A stretch of 59,995 nucleotides of DNA from positions 1 through 59,995 of the forward strand of contig JAEINO010000021.1 in assembly GCA_016342345.1 (NCBI GenBank). Reading direction: 5' to 3'. The number at the start of each line of letters is the position of its first letter. The first letter of the stretch is position 1. The DNA comes from Pseudodesulfovibrio sp. Its GTDB lineage: Bacteria > Desulfobacterota > Desulfovibrionia > Desulfovibrionales > Desulfovibrionaceae. Of this stretch, positions 43,955 to 52,075 are shown piece after piece. The translations under genes and the position numbers were made by a program. The notes below the pieces were generated by a model. The model searched no databases. It was not told the DNA's origin and saw only the letters and a program-made list of their open reading frames with translations.

Positions 43955-44111
43955 ACTATTTACAACTCGTGTTGGTATTGTAGGTGAATTCAATCGCTTA
44001 ACTGGACAACACGCTGTTGCCCTTTATTCGGTTGTCTGTTTTTTATTTGTTTGTTAAAAAAAGTTTCTCCAGAGGGTGATTCTTGAGGTGGAATCCTAAC
44101 CGTAAGATTTT

Positions 44112-44417
44112 TTGAAGTTTTTCTATAAAGCCAAATCCATCGCGAGGTGGGGGCGGAAAACCTACGGGTCTCGTTTCGAAACGGCCGGGTTGCCGATTGG
44201 AGTGTCGTCATTGCTCCATTTCTCCTCACACATATTCGAGCTCGATCCGGTGGACTGGCGTTCGGGCGAGAACCTGTGGCTTATCGATCTGTGCGTGCCG
44301 TTCGGCGGAGGTGAGTTTATCCTTAAGGAACTTCGCGAAAACGTATTCAAAGAACAGAAGGTCAAGATGCTCCAGCCTGCGCCGGATGGTAGCGGGATGG
44401 CTGTGGTTGAGTGGTAA
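44112..44417 (+). pseudogene. remnant of HlyC-type toxin-activating lysine acyltransferase
   Basis: The frame has no usable start (TTG, no ribosome site). From about 44234 it reads LDPVDWRSGENLWLIDLCVPFGGGE and FILKELRENVFKEQKVKML, which resembles the C-terminal half of HlyC/RTX toxin-activating acyltransferases (WxSGDxxWxIDxIAPFG then LR...F). The N-terminal half with the catalytic histidine is missing, and a stop codon replaces the residue after VVEW. No RTX toxin or export genes are nearby. Base use is GC-rich like the host, unlike the AT-rich neighbour downstream. Confidence 0.6.
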
Positions 44418-44518
44418 GGAATGTCATTCGATATGCATGGTGTCATTGTGTACATTCCGATTTAGATTAAAATCATAGTACGCGTATTTTGTTCTGAAAT
44501 AATTGTGGAAATGTTTAG

Positions 44519-45475
44519 ATGATAAAAAAAATAGTATTAATCTGTTTAGTCCTGATTGTAATTGTAGGATGTAAACAAGCAACTGTAGGTCATGATGCTG
44601 CATACGAAGAGGCCATTTCTTGCATTGAAGATGCGAAATATGATGAAGCATATAAAAAAATGATTGCCCTTGCTGGCAATGGACATGCCAGAGCACAGTA
44701 TCATGTTGGTTGGATGTACTTTAATGGTGTTGGAACTGAACAAGATGTTCAAGTGGCTTTTAATTGGTATGAGAAATCTGCAAAATTAGGTGAGGATTTA
44801 GCATTAGCTGCACTTGGTTCATTCTATGTAAATGGAATGTCAGTTGAAATAGATTGTAGAAAAGGAATTGATTATCTTGAAAGAGCTGCAAGAGCTGGGA
44901 ATAAACATGTATATAAAACACTTGCGGTTTTGTATTCTCAAGGTCAATGCGTCAATATAAATATTGAATTGGAAAAAAAGTATTATCAACTATATGTTGG
45001 AAGTGGAGTGGCTAGTGATTTTGAAACGGGTCAAATGCTATTTTGGGGAATTGGTATAGATAGAGATAGAAAAAAAGGAATTAGGCTGATGGAATCAGAT
45101 TATAAGAATCATATTCCAGACGCTGGATATGTCCTTGGTGTTGCATATTCAAATGGATATGGGACTAAACCTGATGCAAATAAAGCATATAGATATTTTT
45201 TAGAATCAGCAATTGCGGGAAATACAGCTTCTCAATATAATGTTGGGGTTCTGCTATATAATGGAAAGGGGGTTAAGACTGACAAAGATAAAGCTCTTAA
45301 GTGGGTTATGAAAGCAGCAAATAAGAGCGAGATAAATGCTTTAACTTTTATTGGGTATTTGTATGAGGTTGGTGAAATGTTAGAGAGAGACCCTGCAAAA
45401 GCAAGAGATTATTATCAAAAGGCGAGTCTCTTGGGGGGAGAAAGTGCAAGAAAAAGACTTGAGGCTATTCAGTAG
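44519..45475 (+). CDS. Sel1-repeat lipoprotein
   Basis: 318 aa. Signal ends in the lipobox VGC (C18). The rest is a run of Sel1-like (TPR-type) repeats: ARAQYHVGWMYFNGVGTEQDVQVAFNWYEKSA at about 60-90, then weaker copies, with clear ones at about 205-270 (ASQYNVGVLLYNGKGVKTDKDKALKWVMKAA). Such proteins serve as protein-binding scaffolds at the envelope. Codons are strongly A/T-ended, very unlike neighbouring genes, so recent transfer is likely. GGAAA lies before the ATG. It sits alone between the 83-bp repeats. Confidence 0.85.
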   Translation: MIKKIVLICLVLIVIVGCKQATVGHDAAYEEAISCIEDAKYDEAYKKMIALAGNGHARAQYHVGWMYFNGVGTEQDVQVAFNWYEKSAKLGEDLALAALGSFYVNGMSVEIDCRKGIDYLERAARAGNKHVYKTLAVLYSQGQCVNINIELEKKYYQLYVGSGVASDFETGQMLFWGIGIDRDRKKGIRLMESDYKNHIPDAGYVLGVAYSNGYGTKPDANKAYRYFLESAIAGNTASQYNVGVLLYNGKGVKTDKDKALKWVMKAANKSEINALTFIGYLYEVGEMLERDPAKARDYYQKASLLGGESARKRLEAIQ

Positions 45476-45692
45476 CTAAATAATGGAATGAGTTAACAGT
45501 ATTTAAGTAAGAGATTGATGTGAGTTTTGGACACGGAAATCTGAGGACACAATACTATTTTTTCGGTTCATCCGGTCAGAGCGTACTTTAATTCATGAAT
45601 GCACATAATTCTAAGTTTAAAAAACGCCTTGTCCCGGTATCCGCATGCCTGCCGTTTCAGAATTTTAATTTTGTTGTTTGTGGTTTCGATTG
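45476..45692. other. AT-rich intergenic stretch
   Basis: Between the Sel1-repeat gene and the second 83-bp repeat; AT-rich, no ribosome-site-led frame, no hairpin of note. It probably belongs to the same imported segment. Confidence 0.4.
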
Positions 45693-45775
45693 GCCCTGAT
45701 AAAATCAGGTATGATTATCATGTGATCGCCATGTCCACTTGTTTTGTCGAAAGTACGCTTTAGCCGGATGAGCCA
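45693..45775. repeat. 83-bp imperfect repeat, copy 2
   Basis: Direct counterpart of 43872-43954, about 80% identical by eye, ending at AGCCA just before the terminator of the RRM gene. Its right edge meets the host-like sequence, so it may mark a boundary of the AT-rich segment. Confidence 0.7.
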
Positions 45776-45815
45776 TAAAAAAAGGTGCCCGCCTTTCCAA
45801 AGAAAGACGGGCACC
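45776..45815 (-). terminator. terminator of RRM gene
   Basis: On the minus strand GGTGCCCGTCTTTC pairs with GAAAGGCGGGCACC (plus coordinates 45784-45797 / 45802-45815, one mismatch), followed by a run of seven or more U (45776-45783). Confidence 0.9.
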
Positions 45816-45845
45816 ATATGCAGGTCTAATGCATAAAGTGGAAGA

Positions 45846-46109
45846 CTACCAACGCGGGCGTTCTTCGCGAGCTTTGGCTTCGTTGACCTTGATGTTACGT
45901 CCACCGAATTCTTTGCCGTCCAGGTTTGCGATTGCTTCGCGAGCACCGTTGTCATCCATTTCCACGAAACCGAAACCACGGGGGCGGCCGGTCTCACGGT
46001 CTTCAATCAGGTTGACAGAGGTTACTTCGCCATAAGCTGCAAAAGCTGCACGTACTTCGTCTTCAGTAGAGGTCCAGGACAGGTTGCCGACATAAAGTTT
46101 TTTAGACAT
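45846..46109 (-). CDS. RRM-domain RNA-binding protein
   Basis: 87 aa single RRM protein. RNP2 LYVGNL (5-10) and RNP1 RGFGFVEM (44-51) are intact, so RNA binding is expected. Small RRM proteins of this type in bacteria are often cold-induced RNA chaperones. TAGGAG precedes the ATG. A terminator-like hairpin ends only about 50 bases upstream of the start, leaving little room for a separate promoter, which suggests attenuation control. Own terminator downstream. Confidence 0.93.
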   Translation of the reverse strand: MSKKLYVGNLSWTSTEDEVRAAFAAYGEVTSVNLIEDRETGRPRGFGFVEMDDNGAREAIANLDGKEFGGRNIKVNEAKAREERPRW

Positions 46110-46156
46110 TCAAATTCTCCTAAAAAGTGATGGTGATATAGCGCCCGTGCGCCATT

Positions 46157-46194
46157 AAAAAAGGAGCCGTGTACAAGATGCGTACAAGGCTCCT
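46157..46194 (-). terminator. terminator or attenuator before RRM gene
   Basis: On the minus strand AGGAGCCTTGTAC pairs with GTACACGGCTCCT (plus 46182-46194 / 46162-46174, one mismatch), followed by a U-run (46157-46162). It lies about 200 bases after serB and about 50 before the RRM start, so it either ends serB or attenuates the RRM gene. Confidence 0.75.
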
Positions 46195-46397
46195 CGATTT
46201 ACTTGATTCAATTACAACCAGGCTGGTCTGATTTCGACCGCGCCTCCACGGGTGCGGCTGGTGTATTTACAGTATATGTCATCATTGTTTCTGGAAAGTC
46301 AAGCTATATTTTGCAAAATGAGCAACTTTAATTTCAAATACTTCCTTATTTATGGATATTCCGCTCTGGATTGTACCCTGCGTAGCCTGGGATGGCC

Positions 46398-47606
46398 CTA
46401 CAATATTTCGCGATCACGCACGCCAATGAGGTAGAGGATGGAGTCAAGGCCGAGGTTGGAGATGGCCTGCCGTGCCCCTTTCTTGACTTTTGGCTTGGCG
46501 TGGAAAGCTATGCCAAGTCCTGCCAGATTGAGCATGGGCAGATCATTTGCTCCGTCGCCCACCGCAATAACCTGTTGCAGTGAAATACCTTCCTTGTCCG
46601 CGATTTCCTGAAGCAATTCGGCCTTTTTGGCGGCGTCCACGATGGAACCCACGGCCTTGCCGGTCAGTTTGCCGTCGACAATCTCCAGTTCATTGGCATA
46701 AACATAATCGATGCCCAGTCTTTCCTTGAGAACATTCCCGAAATATGTGAATCCGCCGGACAGAATGGCAATCTTGTAACCAACCTTCTTGAGATTGGAG
46801 ATAAGTCTTTCCGCACCCTCGGCAAGAGGCAGACGCGCTGCCACGTCCTTGAGCACGGACTCATCCAGCCCCTTGAGCAGGGAAAGACGCTTGCGCAGGC
46901 TCTGCTTGAAATCAAGTTCACCACGCATGGCCGCTTCGGTTATGGCAGCGACCTGATCGCCGACGCCCGCTTCCTTGGCCAATTCGTCGATGACTTCAGC
47001 CTGGATCAGAGTGGAGTCCATGTCAAAGGCCACAAGTCGTCTGTTGCGACGGAAGATATTGTCTTCCTGAAAGGCTATGTCCGCAACGAGTTCAGAGGAA
47101 ATATCCAGGAACCTTGAACGGATTTCTTCGATATTTTTCGGGGTACCACGCACGGTGAATTCCACGCTGGCACGGGAACATTCATAGTCGTTGCAATTGA
47201 TCGGCACGCGCCCCGACAAACGATAGATCGTATCAATGTTCAGCCCGGATTCCGTGATCACTTTGGTAATGGCCGCGATCTGTTCGGCGGAAATGGACCG
47301 CGCCAGCAGCGTAATAATATAGCGGGCCTTGTGTGCCTCGCCCACCCATGAGGAATATTCATCTTCGGCAAGAGGATGGAGTTTCATGGTCACACCCAGT
47401 TCGTGGGCCTTGAACAGAAGATCCTTGAGCACGGGTTGAGAGTCGGCCGGCAGCCGGATAAGGATGCCCAGCGTCAGGAAATTGTGAATGACCACCTGGC
47501 CTATATCCAGAACATCAACATCATAACCAGCCAGCACGGCAGACAATTCAGCCGTCAATCCGGGCCGGTCTCCACCCGTCACATGTATCAGAATGATCTT
47601 TTCCAT
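46398..47606 (-). CDS. serB: phosphoserine phosphatase with ACT domains
   Basis: 402 aa from the ATG at 47606 (GGGAG ahead). Two N-terminal ACT-like modules (about 1-80 and 95-170; HVTGGDRPGLTAELSAVL and YIITLLARSISAEQ), then a HAD phosphatase domain with FDMDSTL (DxD nucleophile), SGGF, and VGDGANDLPML. It makes serine from phosphoserine; the ACT modules probably sense serine. About 75 bases downstream of the mscS gene in the same direction. Confidence 0.93.
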   Translation of the reverse strand: MEKIILIHVTGGDRPGLTAELSAVLAGYDVDVLDIGQVVIHNFLTLGILIRLPADSQPVLKDLLFKAHELGVTMKLHPLAEDEYSSWVGEAHKARYIITLLARSISAEQIAAITKVITESGLNIDTIYRLSGRVPINCNDYECSRASVEFTVRGTPKNIEEIRSRFLDISSELVADIAFQEDNIFRRNRRLVAFDMDSTLIQAEVIDELAKEAGVGDQVAAITEAAMRGELDFKQSLRKRLSLLKGLDESVLKDVAARLPLAEGAERLISNLKKVGYKIAILSGGFTYFGNVLKERLGIDYVYANELEIVDGKLTGKAVGSIVDAAKKAELLQEIADKEGISLQQVIAVGDGANDLPMLNLAGLGIAFHAKPKVKKGARQAISNLGLDSILYLIGVRDREIL

Positions 47607-47681
47607 CAACGGCTCTCCCTTGCGAAACTCACGCGGGACTCTCGCACAAAATTCCCTGGCAGTAAATGACATGGGTACGGC

Positions 47682-48527
47682 TCAGGAACTGTGATGACAC
47701 CGCGTCTGTTCCACAGCAAGCTCCAGGCTTCCGGGTTCCAGAGAATTCAGGAAACGAGTGCAGATGAAATCCTCGCTTTCCCGGATCATTCGAGATCGGC
47801 ACAAATAGCGAAGGGTCAGATCTAGGCCGCCAGTTGCGATGGCTACGTACACTATGGGATCAAGTTTCTTGAAGAAAACTTTTTTCCGTTCAAAGGATTG
47901 TTTCACTCTCTCCAGATCGATTGACTCCTTCTTTCGATATTCCTCGGAACTGTCGAGAAGTAATTGCCGGGCTTTTTCCCAGTCACTTCCCCTGGAGAGC
48001 GTCAGGCAAAGTTCGTTCCAGACATAACCGGCACCACGGGTCGCGTTGATCACGGCAAGTGTCAGGACCTGGGCGTTGGGAATCTTGACCAGCCTTCCCG
48101 TACTATGACCGGTCGAATCCTTGCGGCCAGTTTCAAGCAATGTAAAAAAAAGAATACCTTTGTCTATGACATCACCGGAATGATCTCCAACCTGCACCCG
48201 GTCGCCAATGGCAAAGAGTTCGCGCCAGAAAATGATAAACGACCCCAGAAAATTCAGGATTACCTCTTTGGCCACGATAGTCAAAGCAGCGGCCACAATG
48301 GTAAGGGCAGTCAGAACCCGCTCGAATCCTTCCAGCCAGATGAAGAGAGTTACGATGGTAAAGATAAATATCGTCGCATATTTAATGGCATAGGATATTT
48401 CGGGAGAGTGTTTGTGGTGATTGGTTGCAGCCATTTGAATGATCTTGGCCATGACAATCATGACCAAAGCCAAAGCAAGGCTTTGCACCGTTTTGAGAAT
48501 ATATACATTATTTAACAGGTCAGGCAT
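47682..48527 (-). CDS. MscS-family mechanosensitive channel
   Basis: 281 aa from the ATG at 48527, chosen for GGAGAC five bases ahead. Three hydrophobic helices (about 8-28, 45-65, 70-100); the last contains the pore-like GLY/ALA-rich stretch VLTALTIVAAALTIVAKEVILNFLGSFIIFW, followed by the beta domain (IGDRVQVGDHSGDVIDKGILFFTLLE) and a C-terminal domain of about 120 residues. It would release solutes on osmotic downshift, or act as a small-molecule channel. Divergent from corA. Confidence 0.88.
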   Translation of the reverse strand: MPDLLNNVYILKTVQSLALALVMIVMAKIIQMAATNHHKHSPEISYAIKYATIFIFTIVTLFIWLEGFERVLTALTIVAAALTIVAKEVILNFLGSFIIFWRELFAIGDRVQVGDHSGDVIDKGILFFTLLETGRKDSTGHSTGRLVKIPNAQVLTLAVINATRGAGYVWNELCLTLSRGSDWEKARQLLLDSSEEYRKKESIDLERVKQSFERKKVFFKKLDPIVYVAIATGGLDLTLRYLCRSRMIRESEDFICTRFLNSLEPGSLELAVEQTRCHHSS

Positions 48528-48626
48528 TCTTGTCTCCATTAATGAATCACGTGACAACAACTTCATCGTCGGTGTAATTCAAGTGGTAAGCAAGATAAAT
48601 CATCTGTCAACTCAAGGAAGCCATGA

Positions 48627-49679
48627 ATGTTTGAATTTCTGCGTTGGATACACGTCAAACACGACAGCGCACCAGGGTCCCTCGTCTATGCTGGAGCCAA
48701 ACGCGAATTTGTTCCTCATGTAACCCTCTGCACATATAACGAGCAGAACACAACGGAGAAGCGGCTTGATCCCGGAGAAGCGATCACTCTTGCGGACGGA
48801 CACGTCAATTTCATTCGTGTCGTCGGAATTCATGATTCCGAGACGATCAAGGCCATCGGGGCAACAATGGATTTTCCGAATCTTGCCCTTGAGGACGTCA
48901 TGAATACCGGGCAGCGGCCCAAATTTGTCTGGGCAGACGACGAGACAGGGTTCATTGTCATGCGAAATGTGGATGCCCGAGAGGGGAGCCTTGCCAGCGA
49001 ACAGGTCAGCCTTTTCTGGCGGGACAATCTGGTCGTGGTTTTCATGGAAACGGAAAGCGAATTCCTGGATGGAGTGCTTGCCCGCATCAGAAAAGGCAGA
49101 GGGCGCATCCGAAACGGAGGAAGCACGTATCTTCTGTCCGCCATTCTTGACTCCCTGGTGGACCGCAACATGGTCACGCTTGCCCGGTTCAGCGAACTGG
49201 CCGAAACCATCGAGACGAAACTGGACCGCAAAACCACCGATGTCCTGCTCGGACAACTCTACGAACTCAAACGGGAAGTCATCCTGTTGCGAAACCTGCT
49301 GATACCGATCCGTGAGATATTCAAGGGACTCATGCGTGAGGATGCCGAAATTCCGGATTCGGTGTTACCATACCTGCGGGATACGGCTGGTCACCACGAA
49401 CAGGCCGTGGATGGTGTTACCGCTCTGCACGACATCCTGAAGTCCATGATCGACTATCAGGTGTCCCTGATTGGCATGCATACCAACCGGGTGATGCAGT
49501 TCCTGACCATCATTGCGACCATTTTCATTCCGCTGACCTTCATTGCCGGGGTTTATGGCATGAATTTCGAGTTCATGCCGGAATTGAAATGGCGCTACGG
49601 ATATTTCATTGTCCTGGGCATCATGGGGGTTACGGCCATTGCCATGCTTTACTATTTCCTGCGAAAACGGTTCCTTTAG
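48627..49679 (+). CDS. corA: CorA-family Mg2+/Co2+ transporter
   Basis: 350 aa. Large cytoplasmic domain with long helices (about 130-280), then two C-terminal membrane helices. The diagnostic YGMN motif is in AGVYGMNFEFMPEL, between the helices. AAGGAAG precedes the ATG. It mediates divalent cation uptake as a pentamer. About 100 bases separate it from the divergent mscS gene; no terminator was found after it. Confidence 0.93.
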   Translation: MFEFLRWIHVKHDSAPGSLVYAGAKREFVPHVTLCTYNEQNTTEKRLDPGEAITLADGHVNFIRVVGIHDSETIKAIGATMDFPNLALEDVMNTGQRPKFVWADDETGFIVMRNVDAREGSLASEQVSLFWRDNLVVVFMETESEFLDGVLARIRKGRGRIRNGGSTYLLSAILDSLVDRNMVTLARFSELAETIETKLDRKTTDVLLGQLYELKREVILLRNLLIPIREIFKGLMREDAEIPDSVLPYLRDTAGHHEQAVDGVTALHDILKSMIDYQVSLIGMHTNRVMQFLTIIATIFIPLTFIAGVYGMNFEFMPELKWRYGYFIVLGIMGVTAIAMLYYFLRKRFL

Positions 49680-49912
49680 CACACTTCTCCCTGCGGGATA
49701 TCCTCATCGTATACTATGGCGTGGATTCTGTTGCCGACAGGATACCCACATGTTCTGGTTGAAACAGCATTAATGGCATAAGATATCAAACGCTTTTCAA
49801 AAGGACTGAAGAACAGTGAGCTGCCATGTCTGGTTTGCATGCCATGCACGGACATTTCGAGCCGAACGAAGAATGATTTTTATACACGTATCGTGAATAG
49901 CAGGAGAAAGTT

Positions 49913-50254
49913 ATGGGTAAACTTGAGGAATTCGAATCCATCAGAAAAAATGCCAAACGTTTTTTGGATTTGACCCCGTCTCTCAAGGACAGTTTCTTTC
50001 AATACTATGACGAAAGCTACAAGCCCGGGGCCATGGACACCAAAACCAAGCGGCTCATGGCTTTGTGTGGCGGAATCGTGTCAGGCTGCACGGGATGCAC
50101 GCTCGGCCAGCTGGATATGGCCATACAGGAAGGAGCCACCACCGAAGAAGTGCTGGAAACCTGTACCGTGGCCATATCCCTGGGCGGAACGCTTGCATGG
50201 TCGCAGGTCTCCATGGTGGTAGAGTATCTGGACGCCAATGGCATGACTTCGTGA
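49913..50254 (+). CDS. AhpD-like/carboxymuconolactone decarboxylase family protein
   Basis: 113 aa. Helical CMD-fold protein with the CxxC pair C59-TG-C62 (GCTGCTLGQ) near the centre, as in AhpD disulfide reductases. The histidine four residues after the second cysteine in AhpD is a glutamine here, so the peroxiredoxin-reductase activity cannot be assumed. GCAGGAGAA precedes the ATG. A CACG-TAT-CGTG palindrome lies about 30 bases upstream. It stands alone, before the arsR operon. Confidence 0.85.
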   Translation: MGKLEEFESIRKNAKRFLDLTPSLKDSFFQYYDESYKPGAMDTKTKRLMALCGGIVSGCTGCTLGQLDMAIQEGATTEEVLETCTVAISLGGTLAWSQVSMVVEYLDANGMTS

Positions 50255-50324
50255 ACCAGACCCATGAGGCTCTTTAAAGCTCTCCCCTTGTGATCGCGAC
50301 TTGCCCCTGTCTGCATTTCTCCGC

Positions 50325-50360
50325 TTGACACCGCTATGCCATTTGGCTATTTTGCCAAAT
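50325..50360 (+). promoter_or_regulatory. arsR promoter and operator
   Basis: TTGACA (50325-50330), 17-base spacer, TATTTT (50348-50353). The inverted repeat ATTTGGC (50341-50347) / GCCAAAT (50354-50360) brackets the -10, so a bound repressor would block polymerase. A typical ArsR-family arrangement for autoregulation. Confidence 0.7.
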
Positions 50361-50382
50361 AGCAAAACAATGGAGAGTGCTC

Positions 50383-50691
50383 ATGGCGACAATCATACTT
50401 GTTCCCGAAAGACGAAACAAGGCCCGGGCTTCCGTTTTCAAAGCTCTGGGACATCCGGCGCGACTGATCATGGTGGATGCACTGCGGACCGGAGAGAAGT
50501 GCGTGTGTGACCTACGCGATCTGGTTAATCTTGATATGTCCACCGTGTCCAAACATTTGTCGGTGCTGAAAGCTGCCGGGATTGTATCCGGCCGAAAACA
50601 AGGGAACTGGGTCTGGTATTCGCTGGAACTGAGTTGCCTCGACAACTTCCTTGGCTGCCTGGATGGTTTTCTGGACAGCCTGAACAATTAA
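50383..50691 (+). CDS. ArsR-family metalloregulator
   Basis: 102 aa from the ATG at 50383 (GGAG seven bases ahead). Winged helix with VFKALGHPARLIMVDAL at the start and recognition helix NLDMSTVSKHLSVLKAAGIV. The metal site CVCDL (C40, C42) is that of As(III)/Sb(III)-sensing ArsR. A third cysteine pair is in the tail (SCLDNFLGCLDGF). It would leave the operator when metalloid binds. The permease gene follows after 19 bases. Confidence 0.9.
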   Translation: MATIILVPERRNKARASVFKALGHPARLIMVDALRTGEKCVCDLRDLVNLDMSTVSKHLSVLKAAGIVSGRKQGNWVWYSLELSCLDNFLGCLDGFLDSLNN

Positions 50692-50710
50692 TTCCTGATT
50701 GGAGACGAAT

Positions 50711-51811
50711 ATGAATGATTTCAAAATGGCTCCTCCCGAGCCGTGCGCCTGCCAGTCGCAATCCCCTGTTGAGCCAAAACCAGGGAAACAGCGATCCATT
50801 GCATCTCAGGTGGGACTTGGCGTATTAGGTATCGCTCTATGGGGTGCGATCTACTCGCAGCTTCTGCCCCTTGCCAAATGGCTGACCGGCGAAGTCTTCG
50901 GGCTTGACCTCTCTTCTCACCTGGGTGAAGCGGTCCGTTTTTTCCTTTACGACACGCCCAAGGTGTTGCTCCTTCTGATCCTGATCGTCTTTTTCGTGGG
51001 AGTACTGCGCTCTTTCTTCACCCCGGAAGCCACCCGCAAACTGCTCGCCGGGAAAAAGGAAATAGCAGGCAACGGACTGGCTGCACTGCTTGGCGTGGCC
51101 ACACCGTTCTGTTCCTGTTCAGCTGTCCCCCTGTTCGTGGGCTTCGTGACTGCCGGCGTTCCACTGGGCGTGACCTTTTCCTTCCTCATTGCCGCGCCCA
51201 TGGTCAATGAAGTCGCGCTGGTCCTTCTCTATGGGCTGTTCGGCTGGAAAGTGGCCGCCCTGTACATGGGGACCGGACTCGGAGTGGCTGTGGTCGCAGG
51301 CTGGGTCATTGGCAAACTGAACATGGAAAAGTACCTTCAGGACTGGGTTCGCAATCAGCTCTTCATGGGTGGTGGTGCACCGCAAAAGTCACTGACATGG
51401 TCAAATCGCATCAACGCCGGAGTCGCATCCATCAAGGACATCGTGGGCAAGGTCTGGCCCTATGTGATTGTCGGTATTGCAGCCGGAGCAGTCATCCATG
51501 GCTATGTACCCCAGGATTTCATGGCTTCGGTCATGGGCCGGGATGCATGGTGGTCCGTACCCCTTGCCGTGGTCATGGGCATTCCCATGTACACAAACGC
51601 GGCAGGTGTTGTTCCGGTCATTCATGCGCTCATTGGCAAGGGTGCCGCCCTGGGAACGGCCCTGGCCTTCATGATGTCGGTCATCGCCTTGTCCCTGCCT
51701 GAAATGCTGATTCTCAAGAAAGTGCTCAAACCGAGACTCATCGCCACCTTCATCGGCGTGGTCGGCCTCGGAATCCTGCTGGTGGGATACCTGTTCAACG
51801 CAATCCTCTAG
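50711..51811 (+). CDS. ArsP/DUF318-type permease
   Basis: 366 aa from the ATG at 50711 (GGAG ahead). About eight membrane helices with the family motif TPFCSCSAVP (C134, C136) and its mirror PMYTNAAGVVPV. The N-terminus has an extra Cys pair (C12, C14 in PCACQS) that could accept metalloid or metal. With arsR it forms an inducible efflux operon for arsenic species or another soft metal. The stop codon TAG shares bases with the flanking TA and first base of the palindromic element. Confidence 0.87.
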   Translation: MNDFKMAPPEPCACQSQSPVEPKPGKQRSIASQVGLGVLGIALWGAIYSQLLPLAKWLTGEVFGLDLSSHLGEAVRFFLYDTPKVLLLLILIVFFVGVLRSFFTPEATRKLLAGKKEIAGNGLAALLGVATPFCSCSAVPLFVGFVTAGVPLGVTFSFLIAAPMVNEVALVLLYGLFGWKVAALYMGTGLGVAVVAGWVIGKLNMEKYLQDWVRNQLFMGGGAPQKSLTWSNRINAGVASIKDIVGKVWPYVIVGIAAGAVIHGYVPQDFMASVMGRDAWWSVPLAVVMGIPMYTNAAGVVPVIHALIGKGAALGTALAFMMSVIALSLPEMLILKKVLKPRLIATFIGVVGLGILLVGYLFNAIL

Positions 51812-51964
51812 GGAAGCACTGCATACTTGTCCGCTGGCTTCGTTGCTTTAAAAACCTCAAATCCTAGCGTACAGGAAGTACGCGTCGGCCTTGATGTTTT
51901 CTTGCGCCTTGCCAGCGAATAATTCTACAGCACTTCCTGAAAATTGAATTAATCAGTACTTCCC
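51811..51964. mobile_element. 154-bp palindromic MITE-like element, copy B
   Basis: Begins GGGAAGCACTG and ends CAGTACTTCCC, flanked by TA (51809-51810, 51965-51966). Same length and general sequence as copy A at 10802. The centre GCGTACAGGAAGTACGC is identical; the inner stem differs (AAAACCTCAA / TTGATGTTTT) but still pairs mostly, which is a covariation-like sign that folding matters. It starts on the last base of the permease stop codon. Confidence 0.75.
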
Positions 51965-52075
51965 TAGTCAAACAAGAGTTTTACCCCCCTTCTTGTCATA
52001 AACCGTTCAGCCGGGTATGGTGTCTGTAACCATCAGGCAAAAGATAGACTTCGACACCGGACAGGACGGGGGGAC

